Assembly: GCA_016717335.1 (NCBI GenBank)
Contig: JADKFS010000005.1
Location: 1 to 52,173 of the forward strand
Length of the DNA stretch: 52,173 bases
Direction: 5' to 3'
Source of the DNA: Candidatus Ribeiella danica
GTDB lineage: Bacteria; Chloroflexota; Chloroflexia; Chloroflexales; Roseiflexaceae
Positions within the stretch are counted from its first letter, which is position 1. Each line of letters begins with the position of its first letter. Made by a program: the position numbers and the translations under genes. The notes below the pieces were generated by a model that saw only the letters and a list, made by a program, of their open reading frames with translations, searched no databases and was not told where the DNA came from. Shown one piece after another: positions 1-10,095 of the stretch.

Positions 1-747
1 GGGCGCCCGGCCAGGCTGCCTGCACTCACGGCACCGCCTTTCGTTCGTCAACGTCGCCGCCGGCACCGGCATCCCCCGCAGAGCTGCAGCTAGATCTACC
101 TGGCCTGGGAGCTGGACGGCATCGCCAGCTACAGCCTTGAGGCCGACACGACCGTCACCGGCGCGGTGATCCGCTGGATGCAGGAGCAGATGGGTTGGCC
201 GCAATCTCTTCGCCCGCCGACTTTGGCGCGCTGGCGCTGACCGCGCCGGACCCCGGCGGTCGTGTTCGCAGCCGGCCTTCACCGGGCTGGGCATCCCATA
301 CGACCGCGTGCTGGGCGCGCGGCACCCTGCTCGGGATGACGCTCGACACCGCGCCGGCCCACATCGCGCAGCGCCTTCCTGGACTCGATCGGCTACCAGG
401 TCTACGACATCCTGGCGGCGATCGCCGAGGACACCGGCCTGACGATCGACCGGCTGCAGATGTCGGCGGCGGATCTCGGCCAGCGATTCCGCCTGCCAGA
501 TCCAGGCCGACGTGCTTGGCATCCCGGTGGTGCGGGCCAAGAACACCGAGACGAGCGTGCGAGCCGCCGCGTTGGGCTGGGCGGCCTGCCGGGCTCTGGC
601 CGAGCGCGCTCGACCTGCCGTCAGCTGCCAGGCCCCGAGACGATCTTCGAGCCCAGGCGCAGCGCCGAGTCGCGCGGAGAGCGGCACGTTGCCCGGCACC
701 GCGCGCTGGAGCGGGCGAGTCACTGGGTACGACGGGCCAGGGGCTAG
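1..747 (+). pseudogene. glpK: Glycerol kinase-like (FGGY family) C-terminal part, frameshifted
   Basis: Joined across frames, the plus strand reads as the C-terminal half of an FGGY carbohydrate kinase, closest in pattern to glycerol kinase (ATP-dependent phosphorylation of glycerol in the cytoplasm). Recognisable pieces in order are LDGIASYSLEADTTVTGAV then IRWMQEQMGW (about 111-197), the AFTGLGIPYDRV segment (about 275-312), DSIGYQVYDILAAIAEDTG (about 381-438), and QADVLGIPVV followed by the ETS...AALGWA tract (about 510-585). The tail IFEPRRSAE runs to a stop at 745-747. At least three frame changes are needed, so the gene is either broken or contains sequencing errors. The N-terminal half lies outside the window. 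Family assignment is fairly sure; the exact sugar/polyol substrate is not provable from this part. Confidence 0.7.
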
Positions 748-824
748 GGCCAGGGGCTCAGGGCTAGGGGCTGGAGGTGAGGGGGTGACTGGGTGAGGGG
801 CGACAAGGTGAGGCGACACTCTAG

Positions 825-905
825 GTCACCTTGTCACCTTGTCACCTTGTCACCTTGTCACCCTTTTGTCTCCTTGTCTCCCTCTTGTCTCCTTGTCTCC
901 TTGTC
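825..905. repeat. Octamer short tandem repeat (gtcacctt / gtctcctt)
   Basis: About five copies of the 8-base unit gtcacctt run into five variants of gtctcctt, directly upstream of the GH35 start. The same unit, in the opposite orientation (gacaaggt), recurs at 6743-6846, 15278-15308, 44107-44150 and 45416-45450. Confidence 0.9.
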
Positions 906-918
906 CAAAGAGGGGAGT

Positions 919-3670
919 ATGCGCTCAGTCAGCGTCACGCGCGACGGCATCTCAGCATCGACGGGCGCCCGTTCATCCTGCTGGCCGGGCAGCTGCACTA
1001 CCCCGGCCCGTATATCTGCGCCGAGTGGGAGAACGGCGGCTTCCCGGCCTGGCTCACCCGCCTGCCCGAGATCCAGCTGCGCGTCGACAACCCGATCTAT
1101 CTCGAACACCTGCTGCGCTGGTTCGACCGGCTGCTGCCGCCGCTGGCCGAGCGCCAGATCACGCGCGGCGGGCCGATCATCCTCTGCCAGATCGAGAACG
1201 AGCACTGGGCCTCGGGCCGCTACGGCCACGACGACCACCAGCGCACGCTGGCGCGGCGATGGACGACCGGCCCGAGCTGCGCAATGGCTGGAGCGGGATC
1301 GCCGAGAAGCTGGCGCAGACCCGCGCCGCCTGGCCTGATAACCCGATGATCGTCTCGGAGCTGTGGAGCGGCTGGTTCGATAACTGGGGCGCCAGCCGGC
1401 ACAACCACAAGACCGCCGCCAAGCTCGACATGACCCTGCACCAGCTCACCGCCGCCGGCGCGAGCGGCTGGAGCCACTGGATGTGGGCCGGCGGCACCAA
1501 CTTCGGCTACTGGGGCGGCCGCACCGTCGGCGGCGACACTGTGCTGATGACGACCTCGTACGACTACGACGCGCCGGTGAGCGAGTATGGCGGGCTGACC
1601 GATAAGTTCTTCGTGGCGCGCCGGCATCATCTGTTTATGTCGACGCTCGGCGCCGAGCTGGCGGGGGTGCTGGCCGACGGCGTGCCCGGCGGCGCGAAGG
1701 TGCTCGCCCCGGCGGCGGTGGCCGGGCGCGGCGAGGCCGGCAACGCGCCCTACCGCAATCTCCACGCTGGCCCCGGCGCCCCGGCGGCCTGGGCCGGCTT
1801 CACCGCCACGTTCTTTCAGAACCATGGGCTGGAAGGCCAGACCTACCAGCTGTCCCTCGCAAAGCCCGTCGGCGCACCTGGCCATCGAGGTCGAGGCCCG
1901 GTCGATCAAGCCGATCTTCAGCAACTTGCCGTTGGCCGCCGGCCGCCGACGACCAGGCTGGAGCGGCCGGCTGCCCCGAGTCCCATCCCAAGCCCCCGGT
2001 CCCGCTGGTCCTGGAGCACCACACCGCGCGCATCCTGGGCTTCTGGCCGAGCGCCGCCGGCGACACGCTGGTCTTCTACGGCGCCGCCGGCGAGGTGGGG
2101 GAGCTTCAGCTAAGCATTGAAAGCGCAGAGTTGAAAGTTGAGGACGCGCTGTTGCCTTCAAACTCGGATCTCAACCCGCAACACTTCGAAGCTCACGCTG
2201 CGCTCCTGGATCGCCGAGGCGGCCCGACGCGCATGCGCGCGCGCGCCGGCGACCGCGCGCCGACGATCGTGCTGCTGACTCAGGCGCGCGCCGAGCGCTG
2301 GTGGCCGGTCGGGGCCGGCGGGTTCGTGTGCGGGCCCGGACCTGCTGATCGAGGGGACCGGCACGGGCGGGATGCCACGCTGCAGCCCGACCAGCGCGGG
2401 GTCGCGCCGTTCTACCACCTCGCGGCGAGGCGGCCTGATCTGCGCGCGACTGCCGGCCGCGCCGGCCATGCCGCCCCCACGCCGCTGTCGCCGCTCGCGT
2501 GGGCTCGCCGCGCCGCCGCCGAGCGCGCCGCCGGCGACGGCTGGCGGTCGATCGAGCAGCCGCAGGCGCTGGAGGACCTGGGCTGCGACCTCGGCTACGG
2601 CTGGTACCGCGCCGAGATCGAGGTCGCGAGACGCAGGGGACCACGCCTGGCCGCGCCGTGGCTGGCGGACCGCGCGCGGCTGGTCGTGGACGGCGAGGAC
2701 CCGGGCTGGCTGGGCGTGCACCCGCTCGGGCCGCGCCTGGCGCTGCCGGTGCGGCGCTCGGCCCGGCCGGCACGAGCTGCGCATGCTGGCCGACAACCTG
2801 GGCCGCCTCAACTACGGCTCGAACACCGGCGAGCGCAAGGGCCTGCTCGACACACTCTACCTGGGCGGCCGGCAGATCGACCCGACGGCCGGCTGGGTGG
2901 CGCTGTGGCAAGAGGCGGTGTTCGCCGGCGAGGCGCTGGCCGGCGCGCGCGCGGCGTTTGTGCGCCCCGACGCCGCCGAAAACGTCAGCCCGGGCAACCT
3001 CGCCTTCCAGGGGCCGAGCCTGTGGCTGCTGCGCGACGTCGAGGCGCGCCGGGCGGCGCTACCTGCTCCAGATCACCGGCGACCGCAACCCCGGCGCGCT
3101 GTTCGTGAACGGCGCGGCGGTGCTACGCTTCAGCCGGCACCACGGCGGCGGCTACATCAAGGCCGACATCAGCGAGCTGCTGCGCCCCGGCGCGAACGGC
3201 CTGTCGCTCAACATCCAGAACTACGCCGGCGCGGCCTGGCAGGCCACGCTGCTTGAGTACGACGCCGGGCAGGCGCTCGACGCGGCGTGGAGCTTCCGGC
3301 CCGGCGTGACGCCCCGAGCAGAGGCTGGGACGGGGGCGTGGGGACCAGCGATGCCGCCCAAGCCCCAAGCCCCCAGCCCGAAGTCCCCGGAATGTCTTTC
3401 TACAAGGCGGCATTCGCCTACGACGCGCCGACGCACGGCGCCGGGCCGTTCGCCGCACCTGCCGGGCATGCGCAAGGGGCAGATCTGGCTGAACGGCCAC
3501 AACATCGGCCGCTACTGGCAGGAGGTCGGCCCGCAGGAGGCCTACAAGCTGCCGGTAGCCTGGCTGCGGCCGAGAACGAGCTGCTGATCTTCGACGAGGA
3601 GGGCGCGCCGCCGCGCGACGTTTGGATTGGCGCCGACGCGCTGGGCGCGGATCAGACCGTTCACGTTCTC
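919..3670 (+). pseudogene. Beta-galactosidase, glycoside hydrolase family 35, internally deleted and frameshifted
   Basis: GH35 enzymes hydrolyse terminal beta-galactosides by a retaining mechanism. The start is the ATG at 919 behind an AGAGGGGA ribosome site. Pieces in order: SIDGRPFILLAGQLHY (about 957-1002), PGPYICAEWENGGFPAWL, the acid/base motif CQIENEH (about 1185-1205), SELWSGWFDNWG with the nucleophile Glu (about 1353-1390), GGTNFGYWGG, and a C-terminal jelly-roll ending in GQIWLNGHNIGRYW (about 3479-3520) and ENELLIFDEEG. GQLHY is joined directly to PGPYICAEW; in the family some 60-70 residues of the TIM barrel lie between, so a real in-frame deletion is likely. At least seven further frame changes are needed. 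A heptamer-type repeat (aagccccaagccccca, about 3359-3374) lies inside the coding region. The 3' end is approximate. It cannot be active as written. Confidence 0.85.
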
Positions 3671-3748
3671 TTGCGACGAAGGAGCTTCGTAGCCGCCAAG
3701 GCACCGCTGTTGGACGAGGTTTCGCTTGACGAGTACGCTTTACGGTTT

Positions 3749-3773
3749 CTTGGTCTTCGTGTCTTGGTGGTTA
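3749..3773. repeat. Dispersed CTTCGTGTCTTGGTGGTT-type repeat
   Basis: This short segment matches, in part inverted, the element at 11628-11702 and the one at 39390-39419 (accacgaaggcgcgaag). It lies at the convergent junction of the GH35 remnant and the acetyltransferase. Confidence 0.5.
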
Positions 3774-3783
3774 GAATCGACCC

Positions 3784-4279
3784 CTACAGCCCAAGGCCGC
3801 CTGGGAGCAGCCGCTCGACGATCACCACGTCGCGCCACGCCCCCGTCGAGCCGGCCGTGCCGCTGGTAGATCCCGACCTCGCGGAAGCCAAGCGAGCGCG
3901 GCAGCAGCGCGGCTGGGCTCGTTCTCGACGAACACGCGCGAGACCAGCTTCCAGAGGCCGGACTGCTCGGCCGCCTGGATGAGCGCCTCCATCGCCCGCC
4001 GGTCGGCCCGCGCCCGCGCTCCGCGCGCTCGACGTAGAACGAGAACTCGGCGATGCCGGCGTAGCACTCGCGCGGGCGGTAGGTCGGACGTCGCGGCAAA
4101 CCGACCACCGCGCCGCCGCGCTCCACCACCACGATCGGGTGCGCGCCGTCGAACCAGGCCCGCACCTCCTCGGCCGCGCGCGGGCGCGTCTCGAACGTCG
4201 CGATACGGTCGGCGATGCCCTGGTTGTAGATCCGCGCGATCGCCTCGGCGTCGCCCAGGCCGGCGGGGCGTGTGTTCAT
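3784..4279 (-). CDS. GNAT N-acetyltransferase, phosphinothricin/ArsN-like, frameshifted
   Basis: The start at 4279 has GGAGG seven bases upstream. The protein begins MNTRPAGLGDAEAIARIYNQ and carries TFETRPR, a FYVERAERGRG acetyl-CoA-binding region (motif A) and, after frame changes, MEALIQAAEQSGLWKLVSRV, then RSLGFREVGIYQRHGRLDG and a terminal WRDVVIVERLL. This order is that of phosphinothricin-acetyltransferase-like GNATs, which acetylate small amines (phosphinothricin, arsinothricin, methionine sulfoximine analogues); the substrate here is unknown. Two or three single-base shifts interrupt it, between about 4100 and 3820. The reconstructed length of about 164 residues is normal for the family, so sequence error is as likely as decay. 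Confidence 0.75.
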
Positions 4280-4372
4280 CGGCGCCTCCTTCGGCGTCTA
4301 TTGTACTCTGGGTTGCAATGCCTCTCATCGCTCGAGCTGGCGCAGCGGCGATGCCGCCAACATCTAGGCCAA

Positions 4373-4840
4373 TCACTGTATCGAGACCAGATCGGCCGCG
4401 GCGTGGGCCGGGAGCCAGACGGTAAAGGTCGAGCCCTGGCCGGGCACGCTGGCGACAGCGATATCCCCGCCCATCAGCCGGCACAGCTGGCGGCTGATCG
4501 CCAGCCCCAGCCCGCTGCCGGCGGAGTTGTGCCCGCGCGTCGTGTCGGCCTGGTGAAAAGCCTCGAAGATCCATTGCTGCTGCTCCGGGCACATGCCGAT
4601 CTCGGTGTCGCGCACCTCGAACACCAGGAACCGCCCATTTCTGCCTGTCGGCCGGCTGGGCCTACACCGGCGGACCCGCATCGGTCTCGTACACGCAAAG
4701 CGAGACGATACCGTGCTTGGTGAACTTGCAGGCATTGTCGAGGATGCTCAGCAGCACCTGCCGCACGCGCGCCGGGTCCGCATTGAGCACGGCCAGCCCG
4801 TGCGTATGCTCGATTGCCGGCTGGTTGCCCTGACTGTGCG
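4373..4840 (-). pseudogene. Histidine-kinase ATPase (HATPase_c) domain remnant
   Basis: Only the catalytic half of a sensor histidine kinase is present. The N-box reads DPARVRQVLLSILDNACKFT (about 4725-4785). After a frame change come FLVFEVRDTEIGM (the degenerate G1 box, with TEIG where DTGIG is usual), FEAFHQADTT, the G2 box SGLGLAISRQLCRLMGG and a C-terminal STFTVWLPA. No sensor, HAMP or DHp domain with phospho-His precedes it. The reading stops near 4840, where a second kinase stump starts on the other strand. The lack of partner domains and the TEIG box suggest a non-functional relic. Confidence 0.7.
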
Positions 4841-4894
4841 CGGTGGCAGGGCCAGCGCGGACAGGTCGCCTACCAGCGCCTGGAGAGGCCACGC

Positions 4895-5061
4895 GCGCGC
4901 AGGGCGGCACGGGGCTCGGGCTGGCGATCAGCCAGCGGTTCTGCCAGCTGATGGGCGGCGACATTACCGTCACGAGCCGCCCAGGCGACGGCTCAACCTT
5001 TATCGTGCGCCTGCCTGCCGAGCTACCCGGCACCACCAGCGGCGCGGCGCCCGCCTGTTAG
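4895..5061 (+). pseudogene. Histidine-kinase G2-box stump, opposite orientation
   Basis: About 50 residues of a second histidine-kinase ATPase domain are encoded: GGTGLGLAISQRFCQLMGG, then DITVTSRPGDGSTFIVRLPAEL, ending at a stop at 5059-5061. Everything upstream of the G2 box is missing. It is similar to, but not the same as, the minus-strand remnant at 4373-4840, and the two point away from each other. This looks like an inversion between paralogous kinase genes. Confidence 0.65.
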
Positions 5062-5170
5062 GGTGGGGAGGCGTGGGCCGGGCGCAGTCCTATCCCTACC
5101 TGATACCCAAAGTCTGAGGCGCTGAGCGCGGAAGTAGTTGGTGTGAATCCGGTGGGGGACAAAACGAAAC

Positions 5171-5196
5171 CAGGCGGGCTGCCCGACCCGCCTGGC
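5171..5196. terminator. Strong hairpin, possible terminator
   Basis: A perfect 9-bp stem ccaggcggg/cccgcctgg encloses an 8-base loop in the gene-free stretch 5062-5416. There is no T-run, so intrinsic termination is uncertain. The rest of this stretch holds only a heptamer repeat (cgactgc) near 5396-5412. Confidence 0.45.
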
Positions 5197-5416
5197 TCGT
5201 GAAGGAGGGAGAAAGGTCGCCTGCCTCGCACATCACACCGCAGCTTGTAATGTGTTCGGCATCGCACAGGTATGATCGCACCGGCTGCTAAAGTCTACGT
5301 GAGCGAAAGATAAAGTCTGGATGAGAGAAGTCGGCCGGCAGCATGCAGTTTTCAGTAGGCAGTCACGCTGAATCTCATAGCACTACGCCGATGGCTGCCG
5401 ACTGCCGACTGCACGA

Positions 5417-6726
5417 CTAGGCGTCGACGTACCCCGCCAGCTCGACCAGGCCCGGCATCTCGCCCTCGCGAAAGCGCGCCACGCTGATGCGCCGCAGCAG
5501 GAGCAGCGACACGCCCAGCGCCGCGGCCTCGAGCAGGAACACGGTCACGTAGCCGGCCGCCGGGCTGCCGGACAGCGCGATCACGCCGTCGCGCACCGCG
5601 CCGCTCAGCAGCGTGCCGAACAGCCGCGCCAGCGCGTCGGCCATGCCCCAGGCGCCGATGAACGCGCCTACCTGCCCGGCGATCGTCATGTCGAGCATCA
5701 GCGCGAGGTTGGTGGCGGTCGAGAGGCCGCTGCCGAAGCCGAAGATCACCAGGGCGACCAGCAGCAGCGCCGTGAGCTGCAGCAGGCCGCTCAGCGCGAT
5801 CAGCAGCAGCCCAGCCATCGCGACCGCCCCGCCGATCGTGGCGGCGCGCGCGTTGCCAACCCGCCGGGTCAGCGCGCCGGCCAGCAGCAGCGCAACCAGC
5901 AGCGCAATCCCCAGATCGCGGTGTACTCGGTCGTCCGGTTGACCGGCACGGCGAACACGTCGGCGGCGAACGGCTCCAGCAGCAGATCCTGCCCCAGGAT
6001 GGCGACCAGCAGCACCACCAGGTAGACGAAGAACAGCCGCGCCTGCCGGTTCGCGCCGATCATGCGCAGCATCTGGCCGAACGACTGCCGCTCGCCGGTG
6101 CCCGCCGCCGCGCCGCGTCGCTCCAGCCCGAGCAGCCCGAGCAGCCCCAGCGCCAGCGCCGTGCCGCTGGTGACATAGAAGACGCGGTAGAGCGCCTCGA
6201 CGCTGTAGGGGCCGCAGCGCGCGGCCGGCCAGGATGGCCGTGACGATCACGCTCACGATCAGCATGAACCACATCACGCCGACCGTCCTGGCGCGGTGCT
6301 CCTCGCCGGCCATGTCGGTCGCCAGCGAGAGGTACGAGACCGTGGCGAAGTTGAAGCCCATGCCCCACGCGCCGAACGCCACCAGCGCCACCAGCAGGCC
6401 CCGGAGCGACGGCCCCGCGCCGCCCGCGGCCAGCATGAACGCGGCCGTCGGCGCCAGCGCCGCGCCCCCGGCGCACAGCAGCAGCCCCAGCGCGATGTAG
6501 GGCGTGCGCCGGTAGCCGAGCAGCGGGTGCCGGTCGGAGTACGCGCCGATCCAGACCTGGATCGGCGAGAACAGGTACGGCAGCGAGACCAGCACGGCCA
6601 CCAGCGTCGCCGCCAGCCCCAGCTCGCTGATCATGCGATCCGGTTCAGCGTGCTGTTGATCGGCACCAGCGTGATCGCCACGGCGACGTGGATCAGCCCG
6701 AGACGCAGGATCTTTGTGAGCGGCAT
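5417..6726 (-). CDS. PucC/BCH2-family MFS protein (bacteriochlorophyll-related), frameshifted
   Basis: A 12-TM major facilitator of the PucC/LhaA/BCH2 subfamily, inner-membrane proteins associated with light-harvesting complex assembly or bacteriochlorophyll handling in phototrophs. The chosen start is ATG 6724-6726 (MPLTKILRLGLIHVAVAI) with GGGAGG about ten bases upstream; longer readings only translate the octamer repeat. Diagnostic motifs are IQVWIGAYSDRHPLLGYRR-TPY near residue 60-80 and MGFNFATVSYLSLATDMAGE followed by RARTVGVMW near residue 150. Further helices with GFGSGLSTATNLALMLDM lie in the C-terminal half. Frame changes occur near 6635, 6230 and 5910. The total length of about 436 residues fits the family. 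It suggests, but does not prove, that the host is phototrophic. Confidence 0.8.
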
Positions 6727-6742
6727 TGCCGAGTAACCTCCC

Positions 6743-6846
6743 GACAAGGTGACAAGGTGACAAGGTGACAAGGTGACAAGGTGACAAGGTGACAAGGTGA
6801 CAAGGTGACAAGGTGACAAGGTGACAAGGTGACAAGGTGACAAGGT
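6743..6846. repeat. Thirteen tandem copies of the octamer gacaaggt
   Basis: Thirteen perfect copies of an 8-base unit occupy 6743-6846, between the divergent ends of the M16 peptidase (3' side) and the PucC-like gene (5' side). Because 24 bases make eight codons, every frame gives an artificial Ser-Pro-Cys-His-Leu-Val-Thr-Leu repeat. Confidence 0.97.
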
Positions 6847-6877
6847 GTCGCCGGATACTCGGTCACCCTCTCACCTC

Positions 6878-6917
6878 CAGCCCCAAGCCCCAAGTCCCAA
6901 GCCCCTAGCCCCTAGCC
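6878..6917. repeat. Heptamer repeat (ccccaag / cccctag)
   Basis: Five to six degenerate copies of a 7-base unit abut the stop codon of the peptidase gene. Related blocks are at about 746-775, 41935-41960, 42000-42032 and 44050-44100. Confidence 0.8.
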
Positions 6918-9834
6918 TACAGAACCTTCGACACATCGAACCAGCCGCCCTTCTCCGCATTGGCCGCCTCGATCGCCGTCTGCGAGCCGAGCACCACCAC
7001 CAGCCCGCGGTCGGCCACCTGGTCGATCGCGTCGGCGAAGGCGCGGAAGTCGGCCGGGCGGGTCGCCAGGATCTCCTCGCGGATGCGCTGGCGGATCTCG
7101 TCGGTGTCGCCGACCAGGTAGCGCAGCATCGAGGTGTAGCCCTTGGCGTCCGGCAGCTGGTAGGCGTCGACGTCGCCGATCGTGCCGATGATGCTGCGCG
7201 TCAGCTCCAGCTCGCTCAGCTCCAGATCGCGCAGGAACCGGCTGGTCTGGTCGTACACGTCGAGCGTCGCCAGCAGGTTCGGGTCGCGGTAGGACACGAA
7301 CGAGAGCCCGCCCGAGCGCTGGTCGAAGATGCAGAAGCCGCCGTAGGCCCCGCCCTGCACGCGCACCTTCTCCCACAGCCAGGTGGTGCGCAGGTACTTG
7401 GCGATCACCGACGCCGCGCCGGTGGCCTTGTAGCCCAGCTTGTACAGGTCGGCGCCCTTGCCGACGTAGTTGACCTGCGCCGGGATGGTCAGCCCCTCGA
7501 AGCGCGGGCCCTGCGCCGAGACCCAGCGCTCGGCCACGGCCGCGCCGGCCGGCAGCGCGCCCAGAAACGCGCCCAGCCGCGGCGCGAACTGCGCCCACGT
7601 CGTCGAGTCGGTCGTCACGTTGCAGAGCATCGCGCCGCGGCGCACCAGCGTCTGGCGGATCTGCTCGAGCGTAGCCAGCACCGCCGGCCAATCGGTGTCG
7701 ATCAGCTGGGCCAGCTTGCGCACGAAGAACAGGTAGCTGACGCCGCCGATCTGCTCGGTGGCCCAGTCGGCCTCGTTGAAGTTGGCCCGCAGCCGCGTGT
7801 TGACGACCGAGTGGCCGCCCGGCACCAGCCGGGCCTCCTGCGCGGCCTTCTCCTCCAGCACGATCTGGCGGAAGCGCTCCTGGTTGTCGAGCCGCGCGCC
7901 GAGCAGCACGTCGCGCACGATCGCCAGCAGCTCCTCGGCCTTGTCGGGCGTCGCCTTGCCGCGCAGGAACATCCAGGCCGCGCTCTGCGACGAGCCGCGC
8001 ACCACCGAGGTGAAGGTCTGGTGCCACAGCCCGCCGGTCGACCGGCCGATCCGCTGCGAGAGCTGCACGAAGTCCAGGTCGCCCGCCCCCATCTCGAGCA
8101 GCGCGCGGCCAAACAGCGTCACAAACGGCAGCAGGTCGGCCGGCAGCTGGTGCAGGTCCAGGCCGACGTCGAGGTAGATGATCCGGTTGGTGAACAGATC
8201 GTGGTACAGCACCCGCGCGCCCTGCTGGTCGGAGACGGCCAGCGGGATCAGCTTGTTCTCGCGCTCGAGGTCGGCCAGCGTCAGGCTCAGGATGGTCGCC
8301 AGCGCCTCGGGGCTGTCGGCCGCCTCCTGCAGCTGGCGGAGCGTGCGGGTGTTCTCGATCACCGTCTCGACCGCGGCCGGGCCCATCGCGGCGCGGACCT
8401 GCTGCAGCCGCGCGCGCTCGGCGTCGGCCTCGCGCGCGGCCAGATCGGGGTCCGGCTCGAGCACGACAGTGGTGCGGTGCGGGTTGGTCAGCAGGTAGCG
8501 GCCGATCAGCGCCTCGAAGTAGCGCTCGCCGCCGGCCACGCGCGCCTTGACCGCCGCCAGCGGCGCCTCGAACGCCAGCGCGGTGATCGGGTCGCCGTCG
8601 TACAGCCAGCGGTTGAGCGCGCCCAGCATCAGCGCGATCCCGCGCGGGAACGAGCCGGTGTTGTTCTCGCGCAGGTTGAACTCGATCGTGTTCAGCGCGG
8701 CCTCGACCGTCAGCGCGTCGATCCCCTCCTGGGCCAGCCGGGTCAGCGCGCTGAGCACCAGCGCCTCGACCGCGTCGGCGTTGGCCGGGTCGATGCCCTT
8801 CAGGCCGGTCGAGAACATCATCTGGCGCAGCGAGTCGACCAGGCCGGCGCCGACCACGTCTTCGCCCAGGCCCGAGTCGATCAGCGCCTTGCGCAGCGGC
8901 GCGGCCGACGTGCCCAGCAGGACGTACGACAGGATGCCCAGCCCGAGGTCGGTCTCGATATCGGGCACCTCGTCGAGCATCCAGTTGACCGTGACGAGGC
9001 CCTTCCGGGCCTCGTCGTCGTTCTGCCCGGCGGCGTAGGCGCGCACCAGCCGGCGCGGCTCGGCGAAGCGCGGCTGCAGGCGGACCGACGAGTCGACCGC
9101 GAGCCGGTCGAACTCGCGCAGGTACGCGTCGAGCAGGCCAGCCGCTCGGCCGGGTCGTCGTCGCCGTAGAAGAAGATCCGCGCGTTGGACGGGTGGTACA
9201 GGGTCGTGTGGAACGCCTTGAACTGCTCGTAGGTCAGGTCGGGGATATGCCGCGGGTCGCCGCCCGAGTCGACCCCGTAGGTGCTGTCGGGGTAGAGCGA
9301 CTGCTGCGAGTAGCGGCCGAGCACGCTGTCGGGCGAGGAGTAGACGCCCTTCATCTCGTTGAAGACCACGCCCTTGTAGGTCAGCGGCGCGTCGGGCGAG
9401 TCGAGCTCGTAGTGCCAGCCCTCCTGCTGGAGCACGTGCGGCGTGATCCGCGGGTAGAACACCGCGTCGAGGTACACGTCGATCAGGTTGTAGAAATCCT
9501 GCGCGGTTGGTGCTGGCGACCGGGTAGCAGGTCTTGTCGGGGAAGGTGAAGGCGTTGACGAACGTCTGCAGCGAGCCCTTGATCAGCTCGACGAACGGCT
9601 CCTTGATCGGGTACTTGCGCGACCCGCACAGCACCGCGTGCTCGAGGATTGCGCCACGCCGGTCGAGTCGGACGGCGGCGTGCGAAAGGTGATGCCGAAG
9701 ACCTTGTTCTCGTCGTCGTTCTCGAGCGAGAGCAGCTCGGCGCCGGTCTTGACGTGCCGAAAGATCCGCGCCCGGGTGTTCAGCTCGGGGATGGCCTGCT
9801 CGCGGATCAGCTCAAAGCCGTGGGTGATCGTCAT
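6917..9834 (-). CDS. M16C zinc metallopeptidase (presequence-protease/PreP type), frameshifted
   Basis: A protein of about 970 residues in the insulinase-related M16C family, which forms a two-halved chamber that degrades oligopeptides. The start is the ATG at 9834. The N-terminal part holds VFGITFRTPPSDSTGV and the zinc site: the sequence reads GTGGCGCA-ATCCTCGAGCAC where the family has AHILEHAVLCGS, so one missing base falls exactly inside the inverted HxxEH motif. Frame changes follow near 9510 and 9150. Then come YLDAVFYPRI, EGWHYELD, VVFNEMKG and a long intact C-terminal two-thirds including NWMLDEVPDIETDL and the KVRVQGGAYGGFCIFDQR arginine-rich C-terminal motif. Size and motif order match PreP-type enzymes; several of its breaks look like sequence errors. 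Confidence 0.88.
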
Positions 9835-10095
9835 CGGGATCTCTTTCTGTTCCTACAGCGCCGCGCAGCACGGCCGGGCGCCGCACGATCGGCGCGCAAG
9901 TCGTTCTGCTCCGCGCTCTACAGGCTTGCAGCGCGAGCCGGAGATCGCAGCCGCGGCCACCGTTCGATACCTACGTCGTACGCCCTATCCACGGATGTAG
10001 TGCAGGGATGCTGTCGGCACTATTGTACCAGATACGACCTGCTCGTGGCCACGTGTGGCGGGCCACCGATGGCTCGCGACTATGCGCTCGGCGGT

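Noticed and set aside
5140..5175. Possible cobalamin riboswitch (gtgtgaatccggtgggggac)
   Set aside because: It resembles the GGTG-AATCC segment but lacks the following B12 box and upstream helices, and no B12-related gene follows.
6631..6843. Ser-Pro-Cys-His-Leu-Val-Thr-Leu repeat peptide
   Set aside because: This is only the translation of the octamer repeat; the true start of the PucC-like gene is downstream at 6726.
6743..6846. CRISPR array
   Set aside because: The units are 8 bases long and contiguous, with no spacers; no cas gene is present.
6845..9169. 774-codon open frame on the plus strand
   Set aside because: It is antisense to the M16C peptidase; the translation is Arg/Gln/Val-rich with no recognisable domain, as expected for the opposite strand of a high-GC gene.
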